A stretch of 13,598 nucleotides of DNA from Terriglobia bacterium (GTDB lineage Bacteria > Acidobacteriota > Terriglobia > UBA7540): assembly GCA_030040295.1 (NCBI GenBank), contig JASHTZ010000613.1:1-13598 (forward strand). Direction: 5' to 3'. The first letter of the stretch is position 1; every line of letters begins with the position of its first letter. Below the pieces are notes generated by a model, which saw only the letters and a program-made list of their open reading frames with translations, ran no database searches and was not told the DNA's origin. Positions 7,137 through 13,598 of the stretch are shown here, piece after piece. The translations under genes and the position numbers were made by a program.

Positions 7137-9236
7137 TTATTGCTTTGTGATATATAGCGAACCAAAAACGTCCGCCGTGGCCCGATAGCCGGGGTGAATA
7201 ACCACAGTCGAGTCAAATTCCTCAACGATGGCAGGCCCGTTCAGCACAGCTTCGGCCGAGAGTCGATAGCGATCGTAAATGCTGGTCTCGATGTACCCTT
7301 CTTCGGCGCGGAAACACACGTCGCGGCAGCGTTTTAGGGCCGAATTCCCATTCGACTTTGCGGATATACGTTTCTGACGGGGCTTAGGAATATGGCCATG
7401 GGCAGTCACGCGGAGATTGACGATTTCGACGGGCTCGCCTGGAGCACTGTGGCCATAAGCTTGTTCGTGGGCTCTGTGGAAAGCCTCACTGAGGGAATCC
7501 ATTATGGCTGCGGTTAGGATTCCGGAGGGAACGGCCAGCTTGAGCTCGAATGATTGTCCGGCGTACCGGAGATCTATTTCCCGCTGGAACGATTGTCGTT
7601 CGCTCGGAATTCCCTCCTGTAACAGCAGTTGACGGCCTTGACTTTCGAATTCTGCGAAGGCATCCATAAGCTCTTCCAAATTCGCCTCCGGCAAACGATG
7701 CAAGTACGTGCGCGAGAAGTAGTGCTTGGTGTCGGCCAGCAGTAGCCCAAGTGCCGAGCTGACGCCGGGGCTCAGAGGAATGATCACCTTGGGAAGGTCA
7801 AATTCCGCAGCGAGTGCATTAGCATGCAGAGGGCCGGCGCCCCCAAATGCCACCAGAGCGAAATCGCGGGGGTCAAACCCCCGCTTCACCGAGATGAGCC
7901 GAAGTGCCTCAATCATGTTCGAATTGGCGATTTCGACAACTCCCAAGGCGGCAGCCGTCACCGAGATATTCAATGGCTCCGCGATTTTCTGTTCGATGGC
8001 CCGCAGAGCAGCGACAGTCGAAAGCTTCATCTTGCCCCCGAGAAAATAATCGGGATCAATCCGGCCCAACACCAAATTCGCATCAGTCAAAGTCGGGAGC
8101 ACTCCCCCGCGACAATAGCAAGCCGGCCCGGGCTCGGCGCCAGCGCTATGCGGACCGACGCGCAACGCGCCGCCCGAATCCACCCATCCAATACTTCCGC
8201 CCCCAGCACCGATTTCGACCAGGTCAATGACGCTGCTCTTGATGGGGTAGCCTGTCGCCTTGGCGTGCGACGTCGGCCCGGTCGCCTTCGCGCCCACCTC
8301 GAATTCATTCGATATCTTCGGCGTGCCATCTTGGATGAGTCCAACCTTGGCGGTAGTTCCACCGATATCGAGCGAGATAACGTTTGGGGAGCCGGATACG
8401 ATTCCGATATAAGCCGCGGCTATCACGCCTGCGGCGGGGCCAGACTCCACCAAATGAACAGGTTTCCGGCGCGCGACCTCCGAGGTACAGATGCCGCCGT
8501 TCGACTGCATGACGCAGAGATGCCCCGCGAAGCTCAGGCCTTTCAGTCTCCCCTCCATACGCTCAAGATAATTCGAGACTATCGGCGCGATGGCGGCGTT
8601 TACAATTGTTGTGCTGGCGCGGAAATACTCCCGAAACTCGGGGCACACTTCGGAAGACATTGTAAGAAAGGTCCCCGGCAGTTCTTGCTTTAGAATATCC
8701 GCCGCGGCTTTCTCATGGCAGGGATTCAGGTAGGAATGCAAAAAGCAGATTGCGACGGCTTCGACACCCTCCTGTCGGAAGCGGCGGGCTGCTTGGCGAA
8801 CGCTTTCCTGATCCAGTGGGACCAAGATGCGTCCCTCTGCATCGACCCGCTCCGTGGCTTCAAGGCATAACTGCCGAGGAACAAGCGGACGTGGCTTCTC
8901 AAACTGGAGGTTATAGGGTTCGGGCTTGATCTGACGCGCGATTTCCAGGATATCGCGAAAGCCGTGGGTCGTAAGCAGGCCACACGGGACGGTTTTCCCC
9001 TCAATAATGCAGTTCGTCGCAACCGTGGTTCCATGAGCCAAGAAGGTGACGCCTTCAGCTTGGGTGCCCACGGTATGCAGCGCCTGGGAGATGACTTGAT
9101 GAAGGCTTATCGAAGGGTCCGAGGGCGTCGAAGAAACCTTGTCGATCAGAATATCTCCAGTTTCCTCGTCCATGACAACGGCATCCGTAAATGTACCACC
9201 CGTGTCCACCCCCAAGCGCAGTTTATTCTGGGACAC
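7137..9236 (-). CDS. hyuA: Hydantoinase/oxoprolinase family subunit A (HyuA)
   Basis: The 699-residue protein is full length for HyuA, the ATP-binding subunit of N-methylhydantoinase, 5-oxoprolinase and related ATP-dependent cyclic-amide hydrolases and carboxylases. It carries both phosphate loops of the ASKHA fold: D-T-G-G-T-F-T-D at residues 11-18 and D-I-G-G-T-T at 290-295. Other conserved parts are A-H-G-T-T-V-A-T-N near 67-75, V-E-S-G-P-A-A-G-V before the second loop, and F-G-G-A-G-P-L-H-A near 470; the C-terminal third is the Hydant_A_C-type domain. The substrate cannot be told: hydantoins, 5-oxoproline, lactams and acetophenone-type ketones all use this fold. Its 5' end overlaps the 3' end of hyuB by 14 nt, so the two subunits are likely translationally coupled. 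The start is GTG 9234-9236 with AAGGAG five bases upstream; an in-frame TAA four codons upstream rules out a longer protein. Confidence 0.95.
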   Translation of the reverse strand: MSQNKLRLGVDTGGTFTDAVVMDEETGDILIDKVSSTPSDPSISLHQVISQALHTVGTQAEGVTFLAHGTTVATNCIIEGKTVPCGLLTTHGFRDILEIARQIKPEPYNLQFEKPRPLVPRQLCLEATERVDAEGRILVPLDQESVRQAARRFRQEGVEAVAICFLHSYLNPCHEKAAADILKQELPGTFLTMSSEVCPEFREYFRASTTIVNAAIAPIVSNYLERMEGRLKGLSFAGHLCVMQSNGGICTSEVARRKPVHLVESGPAAGVIAAAYIGIVSGSPNVISLDIGGTTAKVGLIQDGTPKISNEFEVGAKATGPTSHAKATGYPIKSSVIDLVEIGAGGGSIGWVDSGGALRVGPHSAGAEPGPACYCRGGVLPTLTDANLVLGRIDPDYFLGGKMKLSTVAALRAIEQKIAEPLNISVTAAALGVVEIANSNMIEALRLISVKRGFDPRDFALVAFGGAGPLHANALAAEFDLPKVIIPLSPGVSSALGLLLADTKHYFSRTYLHRLPEANLEELMDAFAEFESQGRQLLLQEGIPSERQSFQREIDLRYAGQSFELKLAVPSGILTAAIMDSLSEAFHRAHEQAYGHSAPGEPVEIVNLRVTAHGHIPKPRQKRISAKSNGNSALKRCRDVCFRAEEGYIETSIYDRYRLSAEAVLNGPAIVEEFDSTVVIHPGYRATADVFGSLYITKQ

Positions 9237-10992
9237 GAGGGCTCCTTAATCTGGCCGTTTCTTCGACGATTACTTTGCCGGAATCCATGTCGATCGCAAC
9301 TCGATAGATTTCGCGCGCCCGATCGAGTGAAACTTTGCCCTCGACAACATCCTTAAGGACTAGGGCAGGATCACGTTCAGAGGGGGGGCCGTAACCTCCC
9401 CCGCCGCATGTCTGCATACTGACGTAACTGCCATGCGGAACAGTAAATGTCGTCTTCGACCTGAGCGGCTGCTCGCCGTTTTGGGAGTCACCGCGGCCAT
9501 AGTAGGCGAGCCCGCCCGCTAGCCCTCCAAAGAGGCCCGGTGCAGGGACCTTGAGGCGATCTGCCAGGATCGAAAACGTGGGTTCGTGGCCGGGAAACAG
9601 ATAATCGCGGCGAAGTCCCAAGCCTCCACGGAATTTCCCCGGCCCCTCCGAATCGGCGACCAACTCATAGCGCAGGATACGGACCGGATAATTCAATTCG
9701 ACATCTTCAACGGGCGCGTTTTCGGTGTTCTGGGAGTATGCCTGAACCGCATCGGGCCCATCCTTGCCCAGCCTGCCGCCGTAGCCTCCCGCAAGGCACT
9801 CGAGAAAGCAATAATAATGGTCGCGCTGCGGGCGCGGGTCAAAGCCGCCAAACCCCGCGTGGCACATCATCGATTTTCCCCCTGCGCAAACTTTGTCGGG
9901 CAAGGCTGGCGCTAAGGCTTGGAGGAAGATGTCCACCCAACGGACTGATACCTCCCACCCTCCCACAACCGCCGCCGGATGTAATGCGTTGGCCACGGTT
10001 CCCTCTGGGGCCACCAAATTGATGGCATCATAAAAGCCGGCATTGACCGGCAGGTCCGGGTCCACCAAACAACGCAAAACGTATGCGCAGGAGGAGAACG
10101 TTTGGGATAAAGTCGAGTTCATCGGACCACTCCCTTGTCCGCTCGTCCCGGTGAGGTCGAACAGAGCCTTGCCCTGATCGATGGTAAGCCTGCCGCATAA
10201 GCGGATCGGCTCATCTGTGACGCCGTCGTCATCGAGAAAGCCCTCCGACTGGAATGTCCCTTGGGGTAGCTTGGCGATTTCCTGCCAGGTCCGCCGTTCC
10301 GTGTAATCGAGCAATTCGTCGATGTAATGGTTAAGAGCCTCCGAGCCGTACTTGCTGGCTAAACTTTCCAAGCGTCGGTGCCCTAGCTTATTAGCGGCAA
10401 CCTGTGCGCGCAGGTCACCAGCGGTTTCGCGCTTAGCCCGCACATTGGCCATAAAAAAACGAAACACGTCATCGTCGAGAGCGCCGCCTTTCACCAGCTT
10501 GACGGCAGGAACGGTCAGGCCCTCCTGGTAAGTTTCACGAAACGCGCCGATGCTGGCGGGAGCGCCGCCGCCCACGTCCACATGGTGGGCCAGACTCGCC
10601 AGATAGCCGAAGAGTTCAGAGCCGCAGTAAACGGGGGAAATCAGCGTAACGTCGTTCAAGTGAACGCCCCCAAGAAATGGGTCGTTACTGAGAATACCGT
10701 CGCCGGGGCCGAGCTTTTCTAGGCCATAGCGCTTTACGACGATCGGTACCATCCGTGCCAGCCCGCCGAGATGGATCGGCTGAGTGAAAGCCTGGGCCAC
10801 CGCGCGCAGCTTTCGATCAAAGAAAATGCACGAGAAATCCCCACGAGTTTTAATGTTGCTGGAGTAAGAAGATCTTTGTAACGCAACCCCCATCTCGTCG
10901 ACGGCGGAAATCAGAGAATTTCGAATCACTTCAAATCGGATTGGGTCGACGCGTAGCCTGGTGGGCGACGGTGCGACGACGTTTGTGACCAC
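9223..10992 (-). CDS. hyuB: Hydantoinase/oxoprolinase family subunit B (HyuB)
   Basis: The 589-residue protein matches the Hydantoinase_B family, the partner of HyuA in ATP-dependent cleavage of cyclic amides. The N-terminal block D-P-I-R-F-E-V-I-R-N is at residues 16-25. The conserved N-D-P-F-L-G-G-V-H-L-N-D is at 103-114, and L-A-H-H-V-D-V-G-G near 134-142; the Asp/His residues of these two motifs are likely metal or active-site ligands. The C-terminal G-G-G-G-Y-G-P-P-S-E-R-D-P and the V-S-L-D-R-A-R-E-I-Y helix are typical. It is the first enzyme gene after the regulator, 120 bp downstream, with its own promoter at 11022-11050. The start is GTG 10990-10992: an in-frame TAG lies five codons upstream and the conserved core begins at residue 15, so no other start fits. 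A weak AGGGGG-type ribosome site is about 8 bases before it. hyuB precedes hyuA here; A before B is the order I meet more often. Confidence 0.95.
   Translation of the reverse strand: MVTNVVAPSPTRLRVDPIRFEVIRNSLISAVDEMGVALQRSSYSSNIKTRGDFSCIFFDRKLRAVAQAFTQPIHLGGLARMVPIVVKRYGLEKLGPGDGILSNDPFLGGVHLNDVTLISPVYCGSELFGYLASLAHHVDVGGGAPASIGAFRETYQEGLTVPAVKLVKGGALDDDVFRFFMANVRAKRETAGDLRAQVAANKLGHRRLESLASKYGSEALNHYIDELLDYTERRTWQEIAKLPQGTFQSEGFLDDDGVTDEPIRLCGRLTIDQGKALFDLTGTSGQGSGPMNSTLSQTFSSCAYVLRCLVDPDLPVNAGFYDAINLVAPEGTVANALHPAAVVGGWEVSVRWVDIFLQALAPALPDKVCAGGKSMMCHAGFGGFDPRPQRDHYYCFLECLAGGYGGRLGKDGPDAVQAYSQNTENAPVEDVELNYPVRILRYELVADSEGPGKFRGGLGLRRDYLFPGHEPTFSILADRLKVPAPGLFGGLAGGLAYYGRGDSQNGEQPLRSKTTFTVPHGSYVSMQTCGGGGYGPPSERDPALVLKDVVEGKVSLDRAREIYRVAIDMDSGKVIVEETARLRSPRVPE
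9242..9247 (-). promoter_or_regulatory. hyuA Shine-Dalgarno inside the hyuB coding sequence
   Basis: AAGGAG on the minus strand sits 5 bases before the GTG of hyuA and lies within the last codons of hyuB. Ribosomes ending hyuB therefore pass over the hyuA initiation site, which supports coupled and balanced production of the two subunits. Confidence 0.75.
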
Positions 10993-11021
10993 GAGAAATG
11001 CCCCCTAAGCGATATACAAGA

Positions 11022-11050
11022 AGTATCACGTCGAGCGAAAAGGGTGTCAA
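11022..11050 (-). promoter_or_regulatory. Near-consensus sigma70 promoter for the hyuB-hyuA operon
   Basis: On the minus strand a perfect -35 TTGACA (11045-11050) is followed after exactly 17 bases by GATACT (11022-11027), matching four of six -10 positions including the key second A and last T. Transcription would begin around 11015 and give a 5' leader of about 23 nt before the GTG of hyuB. A strong core promoter next to a dedicated regulator suggests control by repression or by an upstream-bound factor. Confidence 0.7.
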
Positions 11051-11062
11051 GAATCGAAAGTT

Positions 11063-11100
11063 AATTCACTGGCACTTATTCGACTGTTGAATAATGAATT
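11063..11100. promoter_or_regulatory. Candidate operator: overlapping inverted repeats upstream of the hyuB promoter
   Basis: TTATTC (11076-11081) and GAATAA (11089-11094) form a perfect inverted repeat with a 7-base centre. AATTCA (11063-11068) and TGAATT (11095-11100) add an outer pair with a slightly shifted centre. The element begins 12 bases upstream of the -35 box, a position typical of activator sites. It includes, on the minus strand, TCGAATAAGTGCC (11071-11083), of which a 12/13 copy occurs at 12314-12326 near the regulator gene. It could alternatively be a weak AT-rich hairpin at the end of the regulator transcript. Confidence 0.38.
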
Positions 11101-11112
11101 TCCGCCGCAACC

Positions 11113-12228
11113 TCAAACACGCAGCTCCGCTTCGGTGGGATAATATTCTGGTAAGTTATCGGAAGTGAGCACGACATGATTCGTGTAGGTTGCCAGAGGA
11201 ACTTTCGCACCCCGGAGAACTTGCAATGCGATGGATAATATTTGCTCACCGTACAAGTCCGGGAAAAATGCCACGGACGCGCGAAACGCAGATCGGGCTC
11301 GAATTAATCGTCGGGCGTCTCGCGCACCCCCGTTCCCAACGATAACGGCTTGATCCTCCAGGCCCGCCTCCCGGATTGATCTTTCAGCGCCGATCCCCAG
11401 GCTGTCGGTAATGGCAATGATCCCTAAACGCTGCATCCTAGTTCCGAAATGTCTGAGAAGTTGACTCGTAACGCTGTAGCCTTCGCGCGCGTCCATTGCC
11501 GGCGGCGAGATTACCAGATCGCAATTTCGCATATGTAGGCCTTTTCGGAGGCTGTCGCGTAGGCCGGCAATGCGTGTCTCCTGCGTAGACGGTAGACCTT
11601 TGGTTGTCAGCACGATGCATTTTTTTAGCCGCCCTTTCCAGTGAACACGTGCGAATTGGGCCATGAACTCAGCGGCCATCACACCCGTCGCGTAATTGTT
11701 GCCGCCGTAGTAGTAGGCTCCAGATTGCGCAAAGTTAATGGAAACACAGGGGACACCCGCCTCGTGGCATTTGACGGCGATTACTTGGCTGGCAGTTTGA
11801 TTGAATTGATACTCAATAAGGAAGTCGATCTTTTCGGCAAGCAGACGGTCGGCATTCGCAATGGCTTTCGAAGCGTTATATTCATCATTCGTGCGGGATA
11901 CGAGAACCACCTCCATTTTGCTCGCCGCCGCAGCGATGCTCCAGCTTACTTCCCTCTGGAACCGGGTCCCCTGAAGACCAGCATAACCGATGCGGAACCT
12001 GCGCCGTGCAGGAGCCAAATTATACCGTTTTTTGCCCCGCGTTCGCATGATGTATCCGCGTTTTTCAAGGGTATAAAGCAGGCGGAACGCCGAACTGTAC
12101 GTCAGGTTCGTCCTTCGCGCCACGTCCGTAATCGACAGTTCCTCGTCTTGGCTGCTAAAGCTTTCCAATACGTCCAACAATTTGGCAGCTGCTTCCACAA
12201 AATACCGGGATTCCACGTCGGCGGTCAT
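11113..12228 (-). CDS. Transcriptional regulator: IclR-type winged helix fused to a periplasmic-binding-protein effector domain
   Basis: The N-terminal 75 residues match the IclR winged helix: Y-F-V-E-A-A-A-K-L-L-D-V-L-E-S-F-S, then a helix-turn-helix with S-I-T-D-V-A-R-R-T-N-L-T and a wing (L-E-K-R-G-Y-I...Y-N-L-A-P). Instead of the usual IclR GAF-like effector domain there follows a type-1 periplasmic-binding-protein fold as in LacI-family regulators (about residues 78-371): F-R-I-G-Y-A-G at its first strand, A-D-R-L-L-A-E-K-I-D-F-L-I-E-Y, V-P-C-V-S-I-N, and a late A-I-T-D-S-L-G-I-G-A. There is no signal peptide, so it is cytoplasmic and probably senses a sugar-like or small organic ligand. 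It lies 120 bp before hyuB on the same strand and is divergent from an MFS permease, the position of a local regulator. The chosen start is ATG 12226-12228 (371 residues, G-G-A five bases upstream); a GTG at 12277-12279 would add 17 residues that do not look like the family. Confidence 0.88.
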   Translation of the reverse strand: MTADVESRYFVEAAAKLLDVLESFSSQDEELSITDVARRTNLTYSSAFRLLYTLEKRGYIMRTRGKKRYNLAPARRRFRIGYAGLQGTRFQREVSWSIAAAASKMEVVLVSRTNDEYNASKAIANADRLLAEKIDFLIEYQFNQTASQVIAVKCHEAGVPCVSINFAQSGAYYYGGNNYATGVMAAEFMAQFARVHWKGRLKKCIVLTTKGLPSTQETRIAGLRDSLRKGLHMRNCDLVISPPAMDAREGYSVTSQLLRHFGTRMQRLGIIAITDSLGIGAERSIREAGLEDQAVIVGNGGARDARRLIRARSAFRASVAFFPDLYGEQILSIALQVLRGAKVPLATYTNHVVLTSDNLPEYYPTEAELRV

Positions 12229-12699
12229 AATGTTCCAACGGTAATATTTTACCTGCTGGGCATTCGAATCAATAGACACTTGGCCGGGCCTAGGCTTCGG
12301 TACTGTTCAGCCTTCGAATAAATGCCTACTCTGAATTTCAACGGTATCAAGTAAAGTGAAGAATTGCATTATCCTTGGCCGAGCCCGAAGAGCACGTGTT
12401 TTGCATGTGCTATCGCACCAGGGCAGGGTTTCCGCACGGCTCGCTCACGTTTCGCTGGCAGTCAACACCGACGGTAGGATGGTTGAGCAGCGGGTCCTTC
12501 ACACAAGGCAGACTAAGTTTGTCTTCTTCGGTGGGCGTCCATCGGAGAACTGGGTTCATTTCGCGATGTCCAGCTTTATGAGGATGCGTTAGAAAGGTAG
12601 CTTGTTCTAGTGGTGCGGGTCGAGGAACCGCTTGTCTCAGCGATTGTGAAACAACCGGTCTGTGGAGAATTCGGCAAGCTCGCGGCTTTGGAGGTCGCT
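12229..12699. other. Divergent intergenic region between regulator and MFS permease
   Basis: This stretch of about 470 bases must hold the promoters of the regulator (minus strand) and the permease (plus strand). I see the motif copy at 12314-12326 and the palindrome at 12262-12269, but no clean -35/-10 pair; a GATAAT-like -10 on the minus strand near 12370 lacks a matching -35. Short frames at 12356-12592 on both strands show no known domain and are probably chance. The permease frame itself is open from 12601, after a TAG at 12598-12600. Confidence 0.45.
12314..12326 (+). promoter_or_regulatory. Second copy of the candidate operator motif, near the regulator gene
   Basis: TCGAATAAATGCC here differs at one base from TCGAATAAGTGCC on the minus strand at 11083-11071, upstream of hyuB. 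A palindromic ATTCGAAT lies nearby at 12262-12269, before the preferred ATG of the regulator. The location between the divergent regulator and permease genes would suit autoregulation. Two copies are too few to exclude chance. Confidence 0.3.
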
Positions 12700-13598
12700 A
12701 TGCGCACCAGTGTCGGTACGACAACTCCGAAGGAGCGGCAGCAACGAGCGTGGTTCGCGCAGATGACACCACCCGAGCGAAACACCATGATTGCCACGTT
12801 GTTCGGTTGGGCGCTAGATGGCTTGGACGTGATGGTATACAGTCTTATCATTCCTACACTGATAGCCGAGTGGCACATCGACCAAGGGCAGGCTGGAATC
12901 CTGGCATCTTCCGCTTTATTAGCTTCGTCTCTGGGCGGCTGGGGAGCGGGAGTTCTCGCGGACCGTTTTGGGCGTATTCGAATTCTTCAGCTAACTATTG
13001 TTTGGTTCGCATTCTTCACCTTGCTGAGTGGGTTTTCAACCTCATTCTGGCAATTGCTCTTGGCGCGCGCCTGTCAGGGCCTAGGCTTTGGCGGCGAGTG
13101 GGCGGTTGGCGCAGTGCTCATGGGAGAAACAATCCGGCCCGAGTACCGTGGCAGAGCTGTAGGGATCGTGCAAGGCGGGTGGGCAATAGGTTGGGGAGTT
13201 GCAGTCATTTTTTTTGGGTTGTTCTTCTACTGGTTGCCCCCAGCGCTTGCTTGGAGAGCCATGTTCTGGGTCGGCAGTTTACCCGCACTTCTGACGTTTT
13301 ATATTCGGCGTTTCGTTCCTGAGCCAGAGGTGTTCTCGCGAACTCGCAAACAACTGGATTCCGAGGGAAAGTCGAGCGACCTCATCGAGATCTTTTCTCC
13401 GCCCGTACTAAGGACCACGATTTTGGCATCACTGGTTGGCGTCGGCGTCCAGGGCGGCTATCACACGATCACGGGTTGGCTGCCGACTTATTTGAAAACC
13501 GTACGCAATCTTTCCGTGCTCAATACGACTGCATACTTGGTGGTTGCAATTGCCGGTTCCTTTACCGGTTACGTGGCTGGGGCTTACCTTTCTGACGG
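12700..13598 (+). CDS. MFS transporter, sialate/aromatic-acid:H+ symporter type (3' end outside window)
   Basis: The frame runs from ATG 12700 to the window edge without a stop, 299 codons of an expected 400-450. Helix 1 holds G-W-A-L-D-G-L-D (residues 36-43), an Asp-Gly-x-Asp pattern known from aromatic-acid and sialate/lactate-type proton symporters. MFS motif A, G-V-L-A-D-R-F-G-R, is at residues 84-92 between helices 2 and 3; helix 4-5 carries R-A-C-Q-G-L-G-F-G-G-E-W-A-V-G, and an acidic/basic central loop follows helix 6. About seven to eight membrane segments are visible, so it is an inner-membrane, proton-driven carrier, probably for an organic acid or zwitterion. TGGAGG five bases before ATG 12700 supports this start; GTG codons at 12610 and 12613 are possible longer starts without such a site. 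It is divergent from the regulator and likely supplies the hyu operon's substrate. Confidence 0.88.
   Translation, partial: MRTSVGTTTPKERQQRAWFAQMTPPERNTMIATLFGWALDGLDVMVYSLIIPTLIAEWHIDQGQAGILASSALLASSLGGWGAGVLADRFGRIRILQLTIVWFAFFTLLSGFSTSFWQLLLARACQGLGFGGEWAVGAVLMGETIRPEYRGRAVGIVQGGWAIGWGVAVIFFGLFFYWLPPALAWRAMFWVGSLPALLTFYIRRFVPEPEVFSRTRKQLDSEGKSSDLIEIFSPPVLRTTILASLVGVGVQGGYHTITGWLPTYLKTVRNLSVLNTTAYLVVAIAGSFTGYVAGAYLSD

Noticed and set aside
7824..8693. Long plus-strand open frame (289 codons) antisense to hyuA
   Set aside because: It lies wholly inside hyuA on the opposite strand. Its translation is rich in Arg, His and Ser with no domain, as expected from codon bias of the real gene.
11641..12321. 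Plus-strand open frame of 226 codons antisense to the regulator
   Set aside because: It mirrors the regulator coding sequence and has no domain; the minus-strand frame shows clear IclR and periplasmic-binding features.
12750..13322. Plus-strand open frame of 190 codons at the right edge
   Set aside because: It is out of frame with the MFS permease that starts at 12700 and covers the same bases. Only the permease frame shows membrane helices and MFS motifs.

Overview
The window is about 13.6 kb of moderate-GC bacterial DNA. It carries eight protein-coding loci, with no RNA gene, CRISPR array or intact mobile element that I can see. The gene mix is a CocE/NonD hydrolase, an ExuT-like MFS carrier, a Gfo/Idh/MocA dehydrogenase, a Tat-exported TIM-barrel epimerase-like protein and a hydantoinase/oxoprolinase pair. 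This is typical of a soil heterotroph with many catabolic islands, and Acidobacteria (Solibacter/Bryobacter-like) is my best guess. That is inference from gene content; no taxonomic marker is present.

Plus-strand block (1-5669): the C-terminal two thirds of a CocE/NonD-type alpha/beta hydrolase; a 774-bp gene-poor gap starting with a terminator-like hairpin; an MFS transporter that is full length but broken by one in-frame TGA; a Gfo/Idh/MocA oxidoreductase whose real start is set by a strong Shine-Dalgarno inside a longer open frame; and a twin-arginine-exported sugar phosphate isomerase/epimerase-type TIM barrel. Together the last three resemble a sugar or sugar-acid uptake and oxidation cluster.

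Minus-strand block (12228 down to 5965): a regulator joining an IclR-type winged helix to a periplasmic-binding-protein (LacI-type effector) domain, then hyuB, hyuA and an ornithine-cyclodeaminase/mu-crystallin-family gene. hyuB and hyuA overlap by 14 nt, and all three enzyme genes start with GTG or TTG. A near-consensus sigma70 promoter (TTGACA-17-GATACT) lies just before hyuB. The block looks like an inducible operon for a cyclic amide (hydantoin, lactam or similar): ATP-dependent ring opening by HyuAB, then an NAD(P)-dependent imine/amino-acid step by the cyclodeaminase relative. The substrate is unknown.

Right edge (12700-13598, plus strand): the first 299 codons of a second MFS permease of the sialate/aromatic-acid:H+ symporter type, divergent from the regulator, and so the likely uptake system for the hyu operon. 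A 13-base motif (12/13 identical) occurs once before hyuB and once between the regulator and this permease, and is a candidate operator.

The items most worth checking are the IclR-HTH/PBP fusion regulator with its possible operator, the HyuBA-cyclodeaminase pathway, and the nonsense codon in the first MFS gene.
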